Assembly: GCA_965216535.1 (NCBI GenBank)
Contig: OZ244175.1
Location: 496,001-560,000, forward strand
Direction of reading: 5' to 3'
DNA length: 64,000 nucleotides
Source: Hoeflea_A sp965216535
Lineage (GTDB): Bacteria; Pseudomonadota; Alphaproteobacteria; Rhizobiales; Rhizobiaceae
The notes beneath the pieces are model-generated. The model worked only from the letters and a program-made list of their open reading frames with translations, did no database searches and was not told the origin of the DNA. Shown here piece by piece: positions 50,806 to 60,133 of this stretch; within the stretch, counting starts at the first letter, position 1; each line of letters starts with the position of its first letter. The position numbers and the translations under genes were made by a program.

Positions 50806-51722
50806 GAGTAGTGGACCCTGCGTTCGACCAGCCAGCGCTGGATCAGCGTCAACGCCATGACGAATCCGAGGAAAACCACGGTAATGGCGGCGCCAATGCC
50901 CATCAGGTTTTGCTGGATTGCCTTCTCGTAGATGGCAAACATCATGACATAGACGGATTTGGATGGTCCGCCGCCTTGCGGATAGAACGCCTCGACCGTG
51001 TCGAAGACCTGGAACGAGCGGATGAAGGAAATGGTCACCACGAAGACCGTGGTCGGCCCCAGCATGGGCCAGGTCACCAGGCGAAAGCGGTCCCAGGCGC
51101 TGTGGGCGCCGTCCATTTCGGCGGCCTGATAGAGTTCGCGCGGCACCGAGGTGAGGCCGGCGAGGTAGAGCACCATATTGAAGCCGAAGCCCTGCCAGAT
51201 GCCGATGAAGGCCACCGTCCAGATGGCGTAGTCGCGGTCGGTGAGCCAAAGCGGGAAGGTACGGTCGCACCCCTTGGCGTACCAGCTCCAGTTTTCCAGA
51301 AATGTGCCGCAGCCGGCTTCAAGCGTTGAGTTGACGATGCCGATGGTCGGATGCAGCGCAAATTCCCAGACAATGGCCATGGCGATCAGCGCCGCCATAA
51401 CAGGTAGGAAATAGATGGTTTTGTAGAGGTCGGCGAAGCGTTTGGTCGAGTGGATCAGCAACGCCGCGCCGAGGCCAAGGCCGACCGATAGCGGCACGAC
51501 CACGAAGACGTAGCGGAAAGTTGCGCCGAACATTTTTTCGTAGGTCGAGCGGGTGAAGATCTTCTCGTAATTGTCGATGGCGACAAAATTGGCGCCTGAA
51601 TTGCCGAGGCTATAGTCGGTAAAACTGAGTGCCGCGGCGATGCCGATTGGCACCAGGAGGATCAGCACCATCAGTACCAATGCAGGAGCGACGAACCAGT
51701 AGGCGGCGCGCGAAGCGGTCAT
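50802..51722 (-). CDS. ABC transporter permease 1 (MalF/UgpA-like)
   Basis: 306-residue permease with six helices. The EAA loop is YQAAEMDGAHSAWDRFRLVTWPMLGP. It too has a Cys-containing periplasmic insert (AGCGTFLENWSWYAKGCDRTFP), matching the one in permease 2; the shared feature suggests the two inserts contact each other or the binding protein. Starts directly after the ATPase stop. Confidence 0.87.
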   Translation of the reverse strand: MTASRAAYWFVAPALVLMVLILLVPIGIAAALSFTDYSLGNSGANFVAIDNYEKIFTRSTYEKMFGATFRYVFVVVPLSVGLGLGAALLIHSTKRFADLYKTIYFLPVMAALIAMAIVWEFALHPTIGIVNSTLEAGCGTFLENWSWYAKGCDRTFPLWLTDRDYAIWTVAFIGIWQGFGFNMVLYLAGLTSVPRELYQAAEMDGAHSAWDRFRLVTWPMLGPTTVFVVTISFIRSFQVFDTVEAFYPQGGGPSKSVYVMMFAIYEKAIQQNLMGIGAAITVVFLGFVMALTLIQRWLVERRVHYS

Positions 51723-52880
51723 TCAGGCGACCTCCCGGGCCGTCGTCTTGGCTGGGGCGGTCAGTCTCAGCCGTTTGCCTTGCCCATCGAAAACCAATGC
51801 CTCGCCGCGAATGCGGCCAATGCGCACCGGCTCGCCAACGGTCGCCTTGCCGGCCTCCTGCGGAGTGGCGCGAACAACGATGCGAGTATCGATCCGGTCG
51901 AGGATGATGTGCAGGTAAATGTCGGCACCGAGGTTCTCCCGATGCACGACCCGACCAGACAAAGCAGCTTCGCCTCGTGCCGGATAAAGCGACAGATGCT
52001 CCGGCCGCAGGCCGACGGTCACCGGTCCGGCGGATGCCACCTGCGTTGACCGATCAAGGGCGATTCCATTGTAGGTAATGCGACCGTCGGTATCGGCTTC
52101 GGCCGGGATCAGGTTGATTTTCGGCGATCCCACGAACTCGGCGACGCGAATGTCGATCGGGTCGTTATAGACCTCGTCGGGCGGTCCGAGCTGCAGGATG
52201 TCGCCGTCCATCATGACCGCCATGCGGTCGGACATGGTCAGCGCTTCGGCCTGATCGTGGGTGACGTAAACGAAAGTCGTTCCCAGCGAGCGATGCAACT
52301 CAGACAGTTCCGCTCGCATATGAACGCGCAATGCGGCATCCAGGTTCGAGAGCGGTTCATCCATGAGAAAGGCCACCGGTTTACGCACCATGGCGCGGCC
52401 AAGGGCTGCACGCTGGCGCTGACCGCCGGAGAGCTGACCGGGCTTGCGGTCGAGCAAATGTTCGATCTGCAAGACTGCCGCGGTCTCGTCCACCTGGCCG
52501 CGCAAAGAGCGGTATTTGGCCCGGGCGGTCAACGGCCCGATCAACGGCAGCCGCTCGCGCACCTTGAGGTCGCGAAGCTGGAGCGGCGTCATCATGTTGT
52601 CGGCGACGCTCAGATGCGGATAGAGAGCGTAGGACTGAAACACCATGGCAAGATTGCGGTCGGCGGCCCGAACACCGGTGACGTCGCGCCCGTCGATGCT
52701 GACCCTTCCCGATGACGGCGCTTCCAGGCCGGCAAGAATGCGCAGCAGGGTAGACTTGCCGCAGCCTGACGGACCGACCAGGGTCAGGAACTCGCCGGCC
52801 GCGACAGCGAGTCCGATATCGTTCAGGACGCGGGTCGTGCCAAATGACTTGCTGATTTGGGCAAGCTCGATCGCCGCCAT
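51723..52880 (-). CDS. ABC transporter ATP-binding protein (UgpC/MsmX-like)
   Basis: 385-residue CUT1-type ATPase: Walker A GPSGCGKST, signature LSGGQRQRAALGRAM, Walker B VAFLMDEPLSNLD, then a C-terminal TOBE regulatory domain (about 245-385). ATG 52880 has GGAGG upstream. First gene of the minus-strand transporter operon ATPase-permease-permease-binding protein-phosphodiesterase and divergent from a LysR regulator. Confidence 0.88.
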   Translation of the reverse strand: MAAIELAQISKSFGTTRVLNDIGLAVAAGEFLTLVGPSGCGKSTLLRILAGLEAPSSGRVSIDGRDVTGVRAADRNLAMVFQSYALYPHLSVADNMMTPLQLRDLKVRERLPLIGPLTARAKYRSLRGQVDETAAVLQIEHLLDRKPGQLSGGQRQRAALGRAMVRKPVAFLMDEPLSNLDAALRVHMRAELSELHRSLGTTFVYVTHDQAEALTMSDRMAVMMDGDILQLGPPDEVYNDPIDIRVAEFVGSPKINLIPAEADTDGRITYNGIALDRSTQVASAGPVTVGLRPEHLSLYPARGEAALSGRVVHRENLGADIYLHIILDRIDTRIVVRATPQEAGKATVGEPVRIGRIRGEALVFDGQGKRLRLTAPAKTTAREVA

Positions 52881-52937
52881 GAGGTATGCCTCCAATCGCC
52901 AATGCCGGAAACGGTAACAAGCGTGATTGAAGGCTCT

Positions 52938-52958
52938 GTGACGTTATATAAGCGTCAC
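52938..52958. promoter_or_regulatory. Inverted repeat in the divergent ABC/LysR promoter region
   Basis: GTGACG (52938-52943) and CGTCAC (52953-52958) enclose a 9-base TTATATAAG core in the 117-bp intergenic region. LysR proteins bind interrupted dyads of T-N11-A type, and TATATAAG could also be part of a -10 element. The partner is presumably the LysR protein encoded next to it. Confidence 0.5.
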
Positions 52959-52997
52959 TAATGCGAGATAGAGTCCGGTGCAGCGCACGGGGGTTTC

Positions 52998-53909
52998 ATG
53001 CTCGCAAAACACAATCCGTACCAGATCTCTGCCTTTACCCACGCCGCGCGCGAGGGCAGCTTTTCCAGAGCGGCCGAGCAACTCGGCGTCACCCAGTCTT
53101 CGATCACTCAACATGTGGCGAAGCTGGAAAAGGCGATGGGAACCCAGTTGTTCATTCGCCGACGCGACGGTTTGCAGATGACGCGGGCCGGGACAGAGCT
53201 CTTCCGAATCAGTGACCGGTTGGCAACTCTGGAACAGTTGGTGACAGAAAAGGTAAATGATTACAGTGCGTTGACGAAGGGAAATATTCGCATCATCGCC
53301 AATGCGCCCCGACCGGCTATGCCGATTGTCGCGCGCTTCGGCGAGTTGTTTCCAAAGGTGCGTATCGATTTCACACTATATGACTGGACCACCGCCATGG
53401 CCCTGCTGACGGATCGCCAGGTCGATATTGCGGTGGTGGCCGAACCGCGTGATTCCGATGCCATGTTTTCACGGGAATTGCGACGAACCTGTTACAAAAT
53501 CCACATGCGCAAGGATCATCCATTGGCGGATCGGCAGACTCTGTCGCTGCGCGATCTGGAAACCGAAACCATTATCCTGCCGGAGGACGGATCCTTCACA
53601 CAACAGGTGGTCTCGGCGAAGTGCGCTGAACACGGTGTCGACTTCTCCCGCACCATTCGGACGACGACATTCCCAGTGGTTAAGGAAGCAGTCCTGCACG
53701 GCATGGGTGTGGGTTTTCTGCTCGAAGGCTGTCTCTATCCGTCAAGCAACATCGTTGCGAGGCCGATCCGAGAGATGCCCGAGTACTATCGGGATTGCAT
53801 CACAACGCCGACCGACAAACGGGAGTTGCGGCTGATCAAGCGTTTTTTCGACGTGGCAACCGATGTCAGGGTGGCGGAAAGTTCGCCGGCAAATCACATT
53901 CGACCATGA
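52998..53909 (+). CDS. LysR-family regulator of the adjacent ABC transporter
   Basis: 303 residues, HTH at about 5-65 (ISAFTHAAREGSFSRAAEQLGVTQSSITQHVAKLEKAMGTQLFIRR), effector-binding domain from about 92. Divergent from the ABC operon with a shared 117-bp control region. LysR proteins of this look often sit beside phosphonate or phosphodiester uptake genes, in agreement with the GpdQ-like enzyme, but that link is inference. Confidence 0.83.
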   Translation: MLAKHNPYQISAFTHAAREGSFSRAAEQLGVTQSSITQHVAKLEKAMGTQLFIRRRDGLQMTRAGTELFRISDRLATLEQLVTEKVNDYSALTKGNIRIIANAPRPAMPIVARFGELFPKVRIDFTLYDWTTAMALLTDRQVDIAVVAEPRDSDAMFSRELRRTCYKIHMRKDHPLADRQTLSLRDLETETIILPEDGSFTQQVVSAKCAEHGVDFSRTIRTTTFPVVKEAVLHGMGVGFLLEGCLYPSSNIVARPIREMPEYYRDCITTPTDKRELRLIKRFFDVATDVRVAESSPANHIRP

Positions 53910-53985
53910 CCAACGCGCGACACCGTTAAAACTTGATTGCAATGCGTGGCAATTGTTTATCAGTTCGTTGACGTTGTCGCCGATC

Positions 53986-54003
53986 ATGTCATGAAAATCT
54001 CAC
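53986..54003 (+). promoter_or_regulatory. Weak Pho-box-like repeat before the nuclease gene
   Basis: ATGTCAT and ATCTCAC are spaced 11 bases apart, as are the two halves of a PhoB box (CTGTCAT repeated). The first half matches 6 of 7, the second only 4 of 7. It lies 55 bp before the start codon. Phosphate control of an extracellular nuclease would make sense, but the site is marginal. Confidence 0.25.
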
Positions 54004-54057
54004 CGCCGCTGCCTAGGGTCGGTCTCCTGTGCAATACGAACCCTGGGGGCAGGCGCC

Positions 54058-57000
54058 ATGGCAAGACTGTTTTTTGAAGACTTCGAAACGGACGGAAACG
54101 GAACGCGTTACACGACCTCTATTCCGGAATTCACCGATGGCTCGTTCGACTTCTTTACCCGCACCGACGGCACGAATATCGGCGGCACCTACAACATCAA
54201 CGGGGTCGAGGGCAGCTCCTATTTTGCTGCGCAGGACATCGACGGTGAGGGTGCGGCCGCCAGCCAGACGCTGGAATTCAACAATATCGACATCAGCGGG
54301 TTCACCAATCTGCAGTTCTCCGGTCTTTTCGGTGAGGATGACGCAAGCGATTCCAACGAGGACTGGGACAGCAGCGATATCGTCACGATTGCCGTGCAGA
54401 TCGATGGGGGCGGTTTTCAGACGATAATGCAGTTTGCCAATGACGGCACGACTTTCAACACGGTCCCGCAACTCGATACGGACCTTGATGGTGTCGGTGA
54501 TGGTGCTGCGTTGACCGAAGACTTTGCGACCTTCACGGCAGCCATCATCGGCACCGGATCGCTGCTCGACCTGCGCATCACGACGACGCTCAACGCCGGT
54601 GACGAAGATATTGCCTTCGATTCGCTTGAGATCACGGGAGATGCCGGCGGAGGCGGGACCGTCGATGTGATGGCGCTGAACGAAACCTTTGATTCAGCCG
54701 CCGGCTTCACGACCAGCGCCGGGTTCTTTTCCGACGGCAGCTTCGACTATTTCGGGATCAGTGACGGATTGGGTGGCGGCGATTTCGGTGTTGGTGCCGC
54801 GCCATCGGGCATCAAGGCCTACACCGGCAACACCGGCAATTTCCTGACGGGCATGGACCTTGACGGGGAAGGCGCTGCCGTTCCGGTTACGGCGACGTGG
54901 GAGAATATCGACATATCGGGTCTGAGCGACCTGAAGTTCTCCGGCGACTTTGCCGAATTCTTTGATGATCCCGGCGATATCGATGCGAGCGATTTCATGC
55001 GGGTCCGGGCGCGTATCGATGGCGGCGCCTGGTTCGACGTCATCGATTTCCGCGGCGCCGACTTCAACTCCACGACCTTCAACGGTGTTTTCCGCCGCGA
55101 CACCGATTTCGACGGTACTGGCGACGGAACGGCTTTGGGCAATGCCCTGCAGACCTTCATGGTCGATATCGGTGACACCGGATCGCTGCTTGATCTGCAG
55201 TTCGAGGTTTCGGTCCAGGCTGGCGACGAGGATTTTGCTGTCGACAATTTCAAGATCATCGGCACGTCCGGTGGAACAGTCGAGCCTGCGGTCATCGCCA
55301 ACACCGTCGACGGGCTTTCGGTGGCCGAAGAGGGAACGACGACCGACACGTTCGAACTGTCGCTGGCAACGGAACCGGCCTCTGATGTCACCGTGACTGT
55401 CAACGCGCCGGACGGGCAGTCGGAAGTCAGCATCGATGGCGTCAACTTCTTTGCCTCGGTCAACGTCATACTGTCCGACACCAATCCGGCAACGGTTACC
55501 GTGCGGGCGATCGACGACACGATCGATGAGGACAGCCCGCATCTGGGTGCACTGAGTTTCAGCGTTGCGAGCGGCGATAGCGACTATGACGGCCTCACCG
55601 TGAACGACCTGACAGTTGCGATCGAGGACAACGAAGTCACTCTGATTTCTCAGATCCAGGGCAGTGGCGCGACGTCCGGCCGTGTCGGCGAGACGGTGAC
55701 CGTCGAGGCGGTCGTGACCGGCGTGATCAATTCGTCATCCGGTCAGTCAGGCTTTTTTCTGCAGGAAGAGGATGCCGATTGGGATGCTGACAATGGGACG
55801 TCAGAAGGCATTTTCGTCTTTTCCTCGACCCCGGTTTCAGTCGGCGACAAGCTAAGGGTCACCGCTGATGTTGGCGAAGCCTTCGGCCTGACCGAACTCA
55901 CCAATGTCGCATCCATGCAGGTCCTGGCAACGGGGCATGCATTGCCGTCGATCACCCAGATCACGCTTGGGATGGGGCCGGATTTCGAAGCCTATGAGGG
56001 CATGCGCGTGGAACTGGTCACCGGATCCGAAGATCCGCTGACCGTCATCACCAATTTCAACCTCGATCGCTTCGGCGAAGTTATCGTGGCTGAAGGCAAC
56101 CAGGTGCAGCCGACGCAAATCTTCGATCCTGATTTGCAAGCGGCTGACATTGCCGCTTTGGCGGCGCAGAACGAGGCCAATCGACTGACCATCGACGACA
56201 TGTCGACGGAATCGAACCCGGACATTCTCCGGCTGATCGACTCCGGCGACGGCACGCCGTTGGAGGCAGGCGATCCGATCACCGAGGACGGGCCAACCTT
56301 GCGGCTCGGGTCCGAGATCACCTCGATCACCGGCGTCATGGATCAGCGCTTCGGCAGTTACCGGCTGCAGTCGGATGGTCCGCTGGATACGGTTCCGGGC
56401 ACCAATGAGGAAGCGCGGCCAGACGAGGCGCCCGAAGTCGGCGGCGATCTGACCGTCGCCAGCTTCAACGTGCTCAACTATTTCACCACATTGAGCGGAC
56501 AAACGGGCCCCAATGGTGATCTCAACCCGCGCGGTGCGAGGACGCCTGAGGACCTGGAGCGTCAGACAGACAAGATCGTCGCGGCCCTGCTTGAGCTCGA
56601 CGCCGATATCGTCGGACTGCAGGAGATCGAGAACAATGGCTTCGGATCGGACAGTGCCATCCAGGCACTGGTGGATGCGCTGAACGCTGAAGCCGGCGCC
56701 GGCACCTACGCCTTTGTCGACCCGGGCAGCGCCTTTGTCGGAACCGATGCGATCACCACCGGGCTGATCTACAAGCCCGATGCGGTATCGCTGGTCGGCT
56801 CGGCGATACTGGCCTTTCAGGAAACCTCCGCGGCGACGACCTTTGCCATTGCCGATCAGCTACAGGCCGAAATCGGCAGCACTGACGTCGGCGATTTCCA
56901 GCGCAACCGACCAGCGTTGGCGGCCACCTTCGAAGACGCAGACGGCAATGAGGTGACGATCGCCGTCAACCACTTCAAGTCGAAGGGCGATAGCGGCCTG

Positions 57001-58077
57001 GAGGATCTGGCGGAGGCGGCGATCGCTGCCGGCGCCACGCAGCAGCTTATCGATGATCTGCTTGCTGACCCGAATTACGACCAGGGTGATGGCCAGGGGT
57101 TCTGGAACCAGGTCAGGGCCGATGCGTCGGCCGAACTGGCCGCCTGGCTGCAGGGCAATCCGACCGGCGCCACCGATACCTCGAACATTCTGGTGCTGGG
57201 CGACCTCAACGCCTATGCGAAAGAAGACCCGGTCCAGACCGCGGAGGCTGCCGGCTATACCAACCTCGCCGACCAGTTCCTCGGTGACGAAGCCTACAGT
57301 TTCGTTTTCGATGGTCAGCGCGGCACGCTCGACTACGGGCTGGCAAGTGAATCCATCCTCGACAACATCACCGGCGTTGCCGAATGGCATATCAATGCCG
57401 ACGAACCGGATCTGTTGAACTACAACTCGCGCTTCAACAACCCGTTGTTCTACAACGACGATTTCTACGCGGCTTCCGACCATGACCCGCTGCTCATCGG
57501 GCTGAACCTGGGAGATCCGGATACCGTCGTCTCCGGCCTGCAATTCAAGGCGACGGGCTTCTTCGGCCGGGTCAAGTATTATGAAGACGGCAAGCTGGTT
57601 TCGAACCAGAAGGAGTTTGCCTTCGAACATGATATCGACGTCAGCGCCGGTGGTATCAGCATCGGAGCCGATGACGGGATATCGAACAGCCCCGAATTTC
57701 TGTCGCTGCTGGGCAAGGGACTTGGCGTTGCATCCATCAGGGGCGACGGATTCGATTATTCGGAACTGCGGCGCATCGATGAGATGGAGGCATTGTGTTT
57801 CGAATTCGACGAAGCGTCGGGTCTCGGCAACGCCCTCGACGCCGCCTTCGAATTTGTCAATGTTCGAGGCAGCGGCCAAGTCGAGCTGGACTTCTATGCG
57901 GATGGAGCGCTGGTCGAATCAGCACTGCTCGATCTCAGCGGAGATGGCGTCTACCACGATCTGCTCGGCGCCCGCAGCTTCGACAAGGTCGAATTAGCGG
58001 TGACCGGCGATCTGGCGTTGGAACTCAGATACGCTGAATTTGCCCGCCTCGATCCGGCGGACGATCTGTTCGCGTAA
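54058..58077 (+). CDS. Large extracellular nuclease, ExeM/NucH type
   Basis: 1339 residues, acidic. Order: two homologous beta-sandwich repeats (about 1-200 and 208-405; shared DxDGEGAA and NIDISGxxxLxFSG segments), a Calx-beta-like domain (about 414-521), an ExeM-type OB-fold region (about 525-770), an endonuclease/exonuclease/phosphatase domain (about 795-1145 with ASFNVLNYF, LQEIEN, NHFKSKG, GDLNAY and SDHDPLLIG), and a C-terminal domain (about 1150-1339) I do not recognise. No signal peptide is visible and no RTX nonapeptides, so C-terminal type I secretion is possible but not proven. It degrades extracellular DNA for nutrients or biofilm turnover. GGGGGCAGG precedes the ATG. Monocistronic, with its own terminator. 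Confidence 0.86.
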   Translation: MARLFFEDFETDGNGTRYTTSIPEFTDGSFDFFTRTDGTNIGGTYNINGVEGSSYFAAQDIDGEGAAASQTLEFNNIDISGFTNLQFSGLFGEDDASDSNEDWDSSDIVTIAVQIDGGGFQTIMQFANDGTTFNTVPQLDTDLDGVGDGAALTEDFATFTAAIIGTGSLLDLRITTTLNAGDEDIAFDSLEITGDAGGGGTVDVMALNETFDSAAGFTTSAGFFSDGSFDYFGISDGLGGGDFGVGAAPSGIKAYTGNTGNFLTGMDLDGEGAAVPVTATWENIDISGLSDLKFSGDFAEFFDDPGDIDASDFMRVRARIDGGAWFDVIDFRGADFNSTTFNGVFRRDTDFDGTGDGTALGNALQTFMVDIGDTGSLLDLQFEVSVQAGDEDFAVDNFKIIGTSGGTVEPAVIANTVDGLSVAEEGTTTDTFELSLATEPASDVTVTVNAPDGQSEVSIDGVNFFASVNVILSDTNPATVTVRAIDDTIDEDSPHLGALSFSVASGDSDYDGLTVNDLTVAIEDNEVTLISQIQGSGATSGRVGETVTVEAVVTGVINSSSGQSGFFLQEEDADWDADNGTSEGIFVFSSTPVSVGDKLRVTADVGEAFGLTELTNVASMQVLATGHALPSITQITLGMGPDFEAYEGMRVELVTGSEDPLTVITNFNLDRFGEVIVAEGNQVQPTQIFDPDLQAADIAALAAQNEANRLTIDDMSTESNPDILRLIDSGDGTPLEAGDPITEDGPTLRLGSEITSITGVMDQRFGSYRLQSDGPLDTVPGTNEEARPDEAPEVGGDLTVASFNVLNYFTTLSGQTGPNGDLNPRGARTPEDLERQTDKIVAALLELDADIVGLQEIENNGFGSDSAIQALVDALNAEAGAGTYAFVDPGSAFVGTDAITTGLIYKPDAVSLVGSAILAFQETSAATTFAIADQLQAEIGSTDVGDFQRNRPALAATFEDADGNEVTIAVNHFKSKGDSGLEDLAEAAIAAGATQQLIDDLLADPNYDQGDGQGFWNQVRADASAELAAWLQGNPTGATDTSNILVLGDLNAYAKEDPVQTAEAAGYTNLADQFLGDEAYSFVFDGQRGTLDYGLASESILDNITGVAEWHINADEPDLLNYNSRFNNPLFYNDDFYAASDHDPLLIGLNLGDPDTVVSGLQFKATGFFGRVKYYEDGKLVSNQKEFAFEHDIDVSAGGISIGADDGISNSPEFLSLLGKGLGVASIRGDGFDYSELRRIDEMEALCFEFDEASGLGNALDAAFEFVNVRGSGQVELDFYADGALVESALLDLSGDGVYHDLLGARSFDKVELAVTGDLALELRYAEFARLDPADDLFA

Positions 58078-58084
58078 AGCCTGA

Positions 58085-58113
58085 GAAGGCGCGCAAAAGC
58101 GCGCCTTCATTTC
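58085..58113 (+). terminator. Terminator after the nuclease gene
   Basis: GAAGGCGCGC (58085-58094) and GCGCGCCTTC (58099-58108) form a 10-bp stem with an AAAA loop, followed by ATTTCC and a later T-run; 8 bp after the stop codon. Confidence 0.75.
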
Positions 58114-58221
58114 CATCTTTTTGGCCAGGTGTTCAATGTCTGCTTTGCCGTCAGACACCGGGGCCCCGTCCGTTCGGTAGATCGGCCGCTTGGAGCCCGG
58201 AGTGGACATTTGCACCCATTG

Positions 58222-58758
58222 CTACCGGTCTTCGAAGAGCGCCTTCGCTCGTTCCGGGTCCCAGCGCCGCTCTGTTAGACCTTCGGCCTCCCATTCGAGG
58301 CGCTCGGCCTCAAAGAAGTCTCCCCCATAGATATGGATGGCGCCGGTATACTTGGTTAGCGGGTTGATCACTGAGTGGATCACATCCTTACCCAATGGTG
58401 CTACATCGCCCGCGCTCAATGCCTTTGCTCCAGCGGCCTCAATCCGCCCATCCTCAGACCCCTTGAATCGACGCCAAAAGATATTGTCCTCTCGCCCTGT
58501 GTAGATTCCTATCACGGCCCACATGTTGTGATCATGGGGCATGAGTACCATCTCGGGTCGCCAAACCATATTGAGGATTGTCAGCTCTGGCGATTTGTAG
58601 ATCGTATTGAGGCCGCCTGATGTCGGCTCACCCAACGCGGCTGTTACAGCACCGGGGTCGGACATCGCGGACCTCAGGAGTTCAGTAATTGCGCCGTGGG
58701 TCGCATCCTTCCGAATTGAAGTTTTGCAGTCCTCAACGAACTTCTCGAGATCAAACAC
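58222..58758 (-). CDS. Cupin protein, cysteine-dioxygenase-like
   Basis: 178 residues with an RmlC-type cupin. MPHDHNMWAVIGIYTG provides His75 and His77 and HSVINP His128, the 3-His iron pattern of thiol dioxygenases; the acidic residue of GREDNIFWRR may replace the Cys/Tyr crosslink region. The start is GTG 58758 with GGAGG 7 bases upstream; the frame is open to 58827. It could oxidise cysteine or another thiol, or be a non-catalytic cupin. Divergent from the winged-helix/hydrolase fusion. Confidence 0.65.
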   Translation of the reverse strand: MFDLEKFVEDCKTSIRKDATHGAITELLRSAMSDPGAVTAALGEPTSGGLNTIYKSPELTILNMVWRPEMVLMPHDHNMWAVIGIYTGREDNIFWRRFKGSEDGRIEAAGAKALSAGDVAPLGKDVIHSVINPLTKYTGAIHIYGGDFFEAERLEWEAEGLTERRWDPERAKALFEDR

Positions 58759-58910
58759 GCTGGCACCTCCGGCAATCGCTTTCGGCCGATTTTGACGATC
58801 TGACCGCTGCGCGCTTGAAGAAGGCATTTAGAAAACGTTGTGATTTTATTGGTTTGCCACCTAATACTGGAGGCAATCACCATTGGGATTAAATGAGGGG
58901 TCATTCAGGT

Positions 58911-60113
58911 ATGCGGTTCTTCTTTGCCGATTGCGTGCTCGACATCGCGAGCCACTCATTCTCGCGGGAAGACAGTGCGGTGCTCATAGAACCTCAAGTT
59001 TTTGATCTTCTTCATTTGCTAGCTCAGCGCGCCGGTCAGCTCGTCACAAAGGACGAATTGGTTGATACCGTTTGGGGAGGTCGCGTTGTATCGGACGTGA
59101 CAATCAGTTCTCGCATCAACGCTGCCCGCAAGGCCGTCGGCGACAACGGAAAAGACCAGAAAGTCATTCGGACAATCCCGCGCCGAGGCTTCTCTTTGGT
59201 GGCTCCCGTTTCCAGCGAAATTGTTGAAACCCGCAGTTCAGACCTGACGGTCAAGCAGACCATTCGGTTCGCGACATCTCAAGACGGAACGCAGATTGCA
59301 TACGCTAAATCGGGAAAGGGCCCTCCTCTGCTGCGTGCAGGACACTTTCTCACGCATTTGAAGAGAGATTGGGAGGGGTCGGTCTATCAGCCGATGATAG
59401 CAGCGCTCAGCGCGAGGCATACCTTGGTCCGATACGACCAGCGCGGCACAGGACTGTCGCAGGCCGACGTCGACGACTTGTCACTCCAGGCCTATGCGGA
59501 TGATATGCTTGCGGTAGCGGACGCGGCTGGTCTCGACAGGTTTCCAATATTCGCCACGTCGCAGGGGGGGCCTGTATCGATCCATTTCGCCGCGACGTAC
59601 CCGGAACGTGTCAGCAGGCTCGTGCTCTTTGGAGGTTTCGCACAAGGTCGGATTATTCGTGACGACGGTTCCTCCCGTGACGATGCGGAGGCATTGATGA
59701 CACTAATCAACAAAGGCTGGGGTAAGCCCGACAGCGCCTTCATGTCTGCGTTCGTGTCTCTGTTTTGTCCGGACGCATCGCGCGAGGAGCGAGCGAGCAT
59801 TGCCGAAAGCCAACTCGCATCAGCCACGCCCGAGATGGCCGCCCGCATTCGCAGGACAATTGACCAATTCGATGTGACCGACAGGCTCCGTGGAGTCCAA
59901 GCGCCCACCCTAATCCTGCACGCCAGCGGGGACGCGATACACCCCTTGTCACAGGGCCGTTTGTTGGCTGGGGGCATACGCGGTTCAGAGTTCCAGATGA
60001 TTGAGAGCAACAACCATATTATCTTGCATTCATCGCCTGTGTGGGATGAGATTGTTAAGGCAACGCTGGAGTTCATCGCTCGGGGCTCCAGCGCGGACAG
60101 CCCATCTTGCTAG
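58911..60113 (+). CDS. Winged-helix (OmpR/CadC-type) DNA-binding domain fused to an alpha/beta hydrolase
   Basis: 400 residues. An OmpR/PhoB-type winged helix (1-100, with LTKDELVDTVWGGRVVSDVTISSRINAARKAVGDNG-like recognition helix) is followed by an alpha/beta hydrolase (about 118-395). The nucleophile elbow is ATSQGG (Ser217, first Gly replaced by Ala), Asp in LHASGDAIHP and His in ESNNHIIL complete a triad. No membrane helix, unlike CadC. The likely idea is a regulator that binds or hydrolyses its ligand. ATG 58911 preferred over 58893. AT-richer than its surroundings. Divergent from the cupin gene, which may be its target. Confidence 0.78.
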   Translation: MRFFFADCVLDIASHSFSREDSAVLIEPQVFDLLHLLAQRAGQLVTKDELVDTVWGGRVVSDVTISSRINAARKAVGDNGKDQKVIRTIPRRGFSLVAPVSSEIVETRSSDLTVKQTIRFATSQDGTQIAYAKSGKGPPLLRAGHFLTHLKRDWEGSVYQPMIAALSARHTLVRYDQRGTGLSQADVDDLSLQAYADDMLAVADAAGLDRFPIFATSQGGPVSIHFAATYPERVSRLVLFGGFAQGRIIRDDGSSRDDAEALMTLINKGWGKPDSAFMSAFVSLFCPDASREERASIAESQLASATPEMAARIRRTIDQFDVTDRLRGVQAPTLILHASGDAIHPLSQGRLLAGGIRGSEFQMIESNNHIILHSSPVWDEIVKATLEFIARGSSADSPSC

Positions 60114-60133
60114 AGCAACTGGGGTAGGAATTG

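Noticed and set aside
52931..52960. Pho box upstream of the ABC transporter ATPase gene
   Set aside because: The sequence is an inverted repeat with a TTATATAAG centre, not an 11-bp direct repeat, so a LysR site or promoter fits better.
54058..58077. RTX calcium-binding nonapeptide repeats in the nuclease
   Set aside because: The Asp/Gly-rich segments do not follow GGxGxDxUx periodicity.
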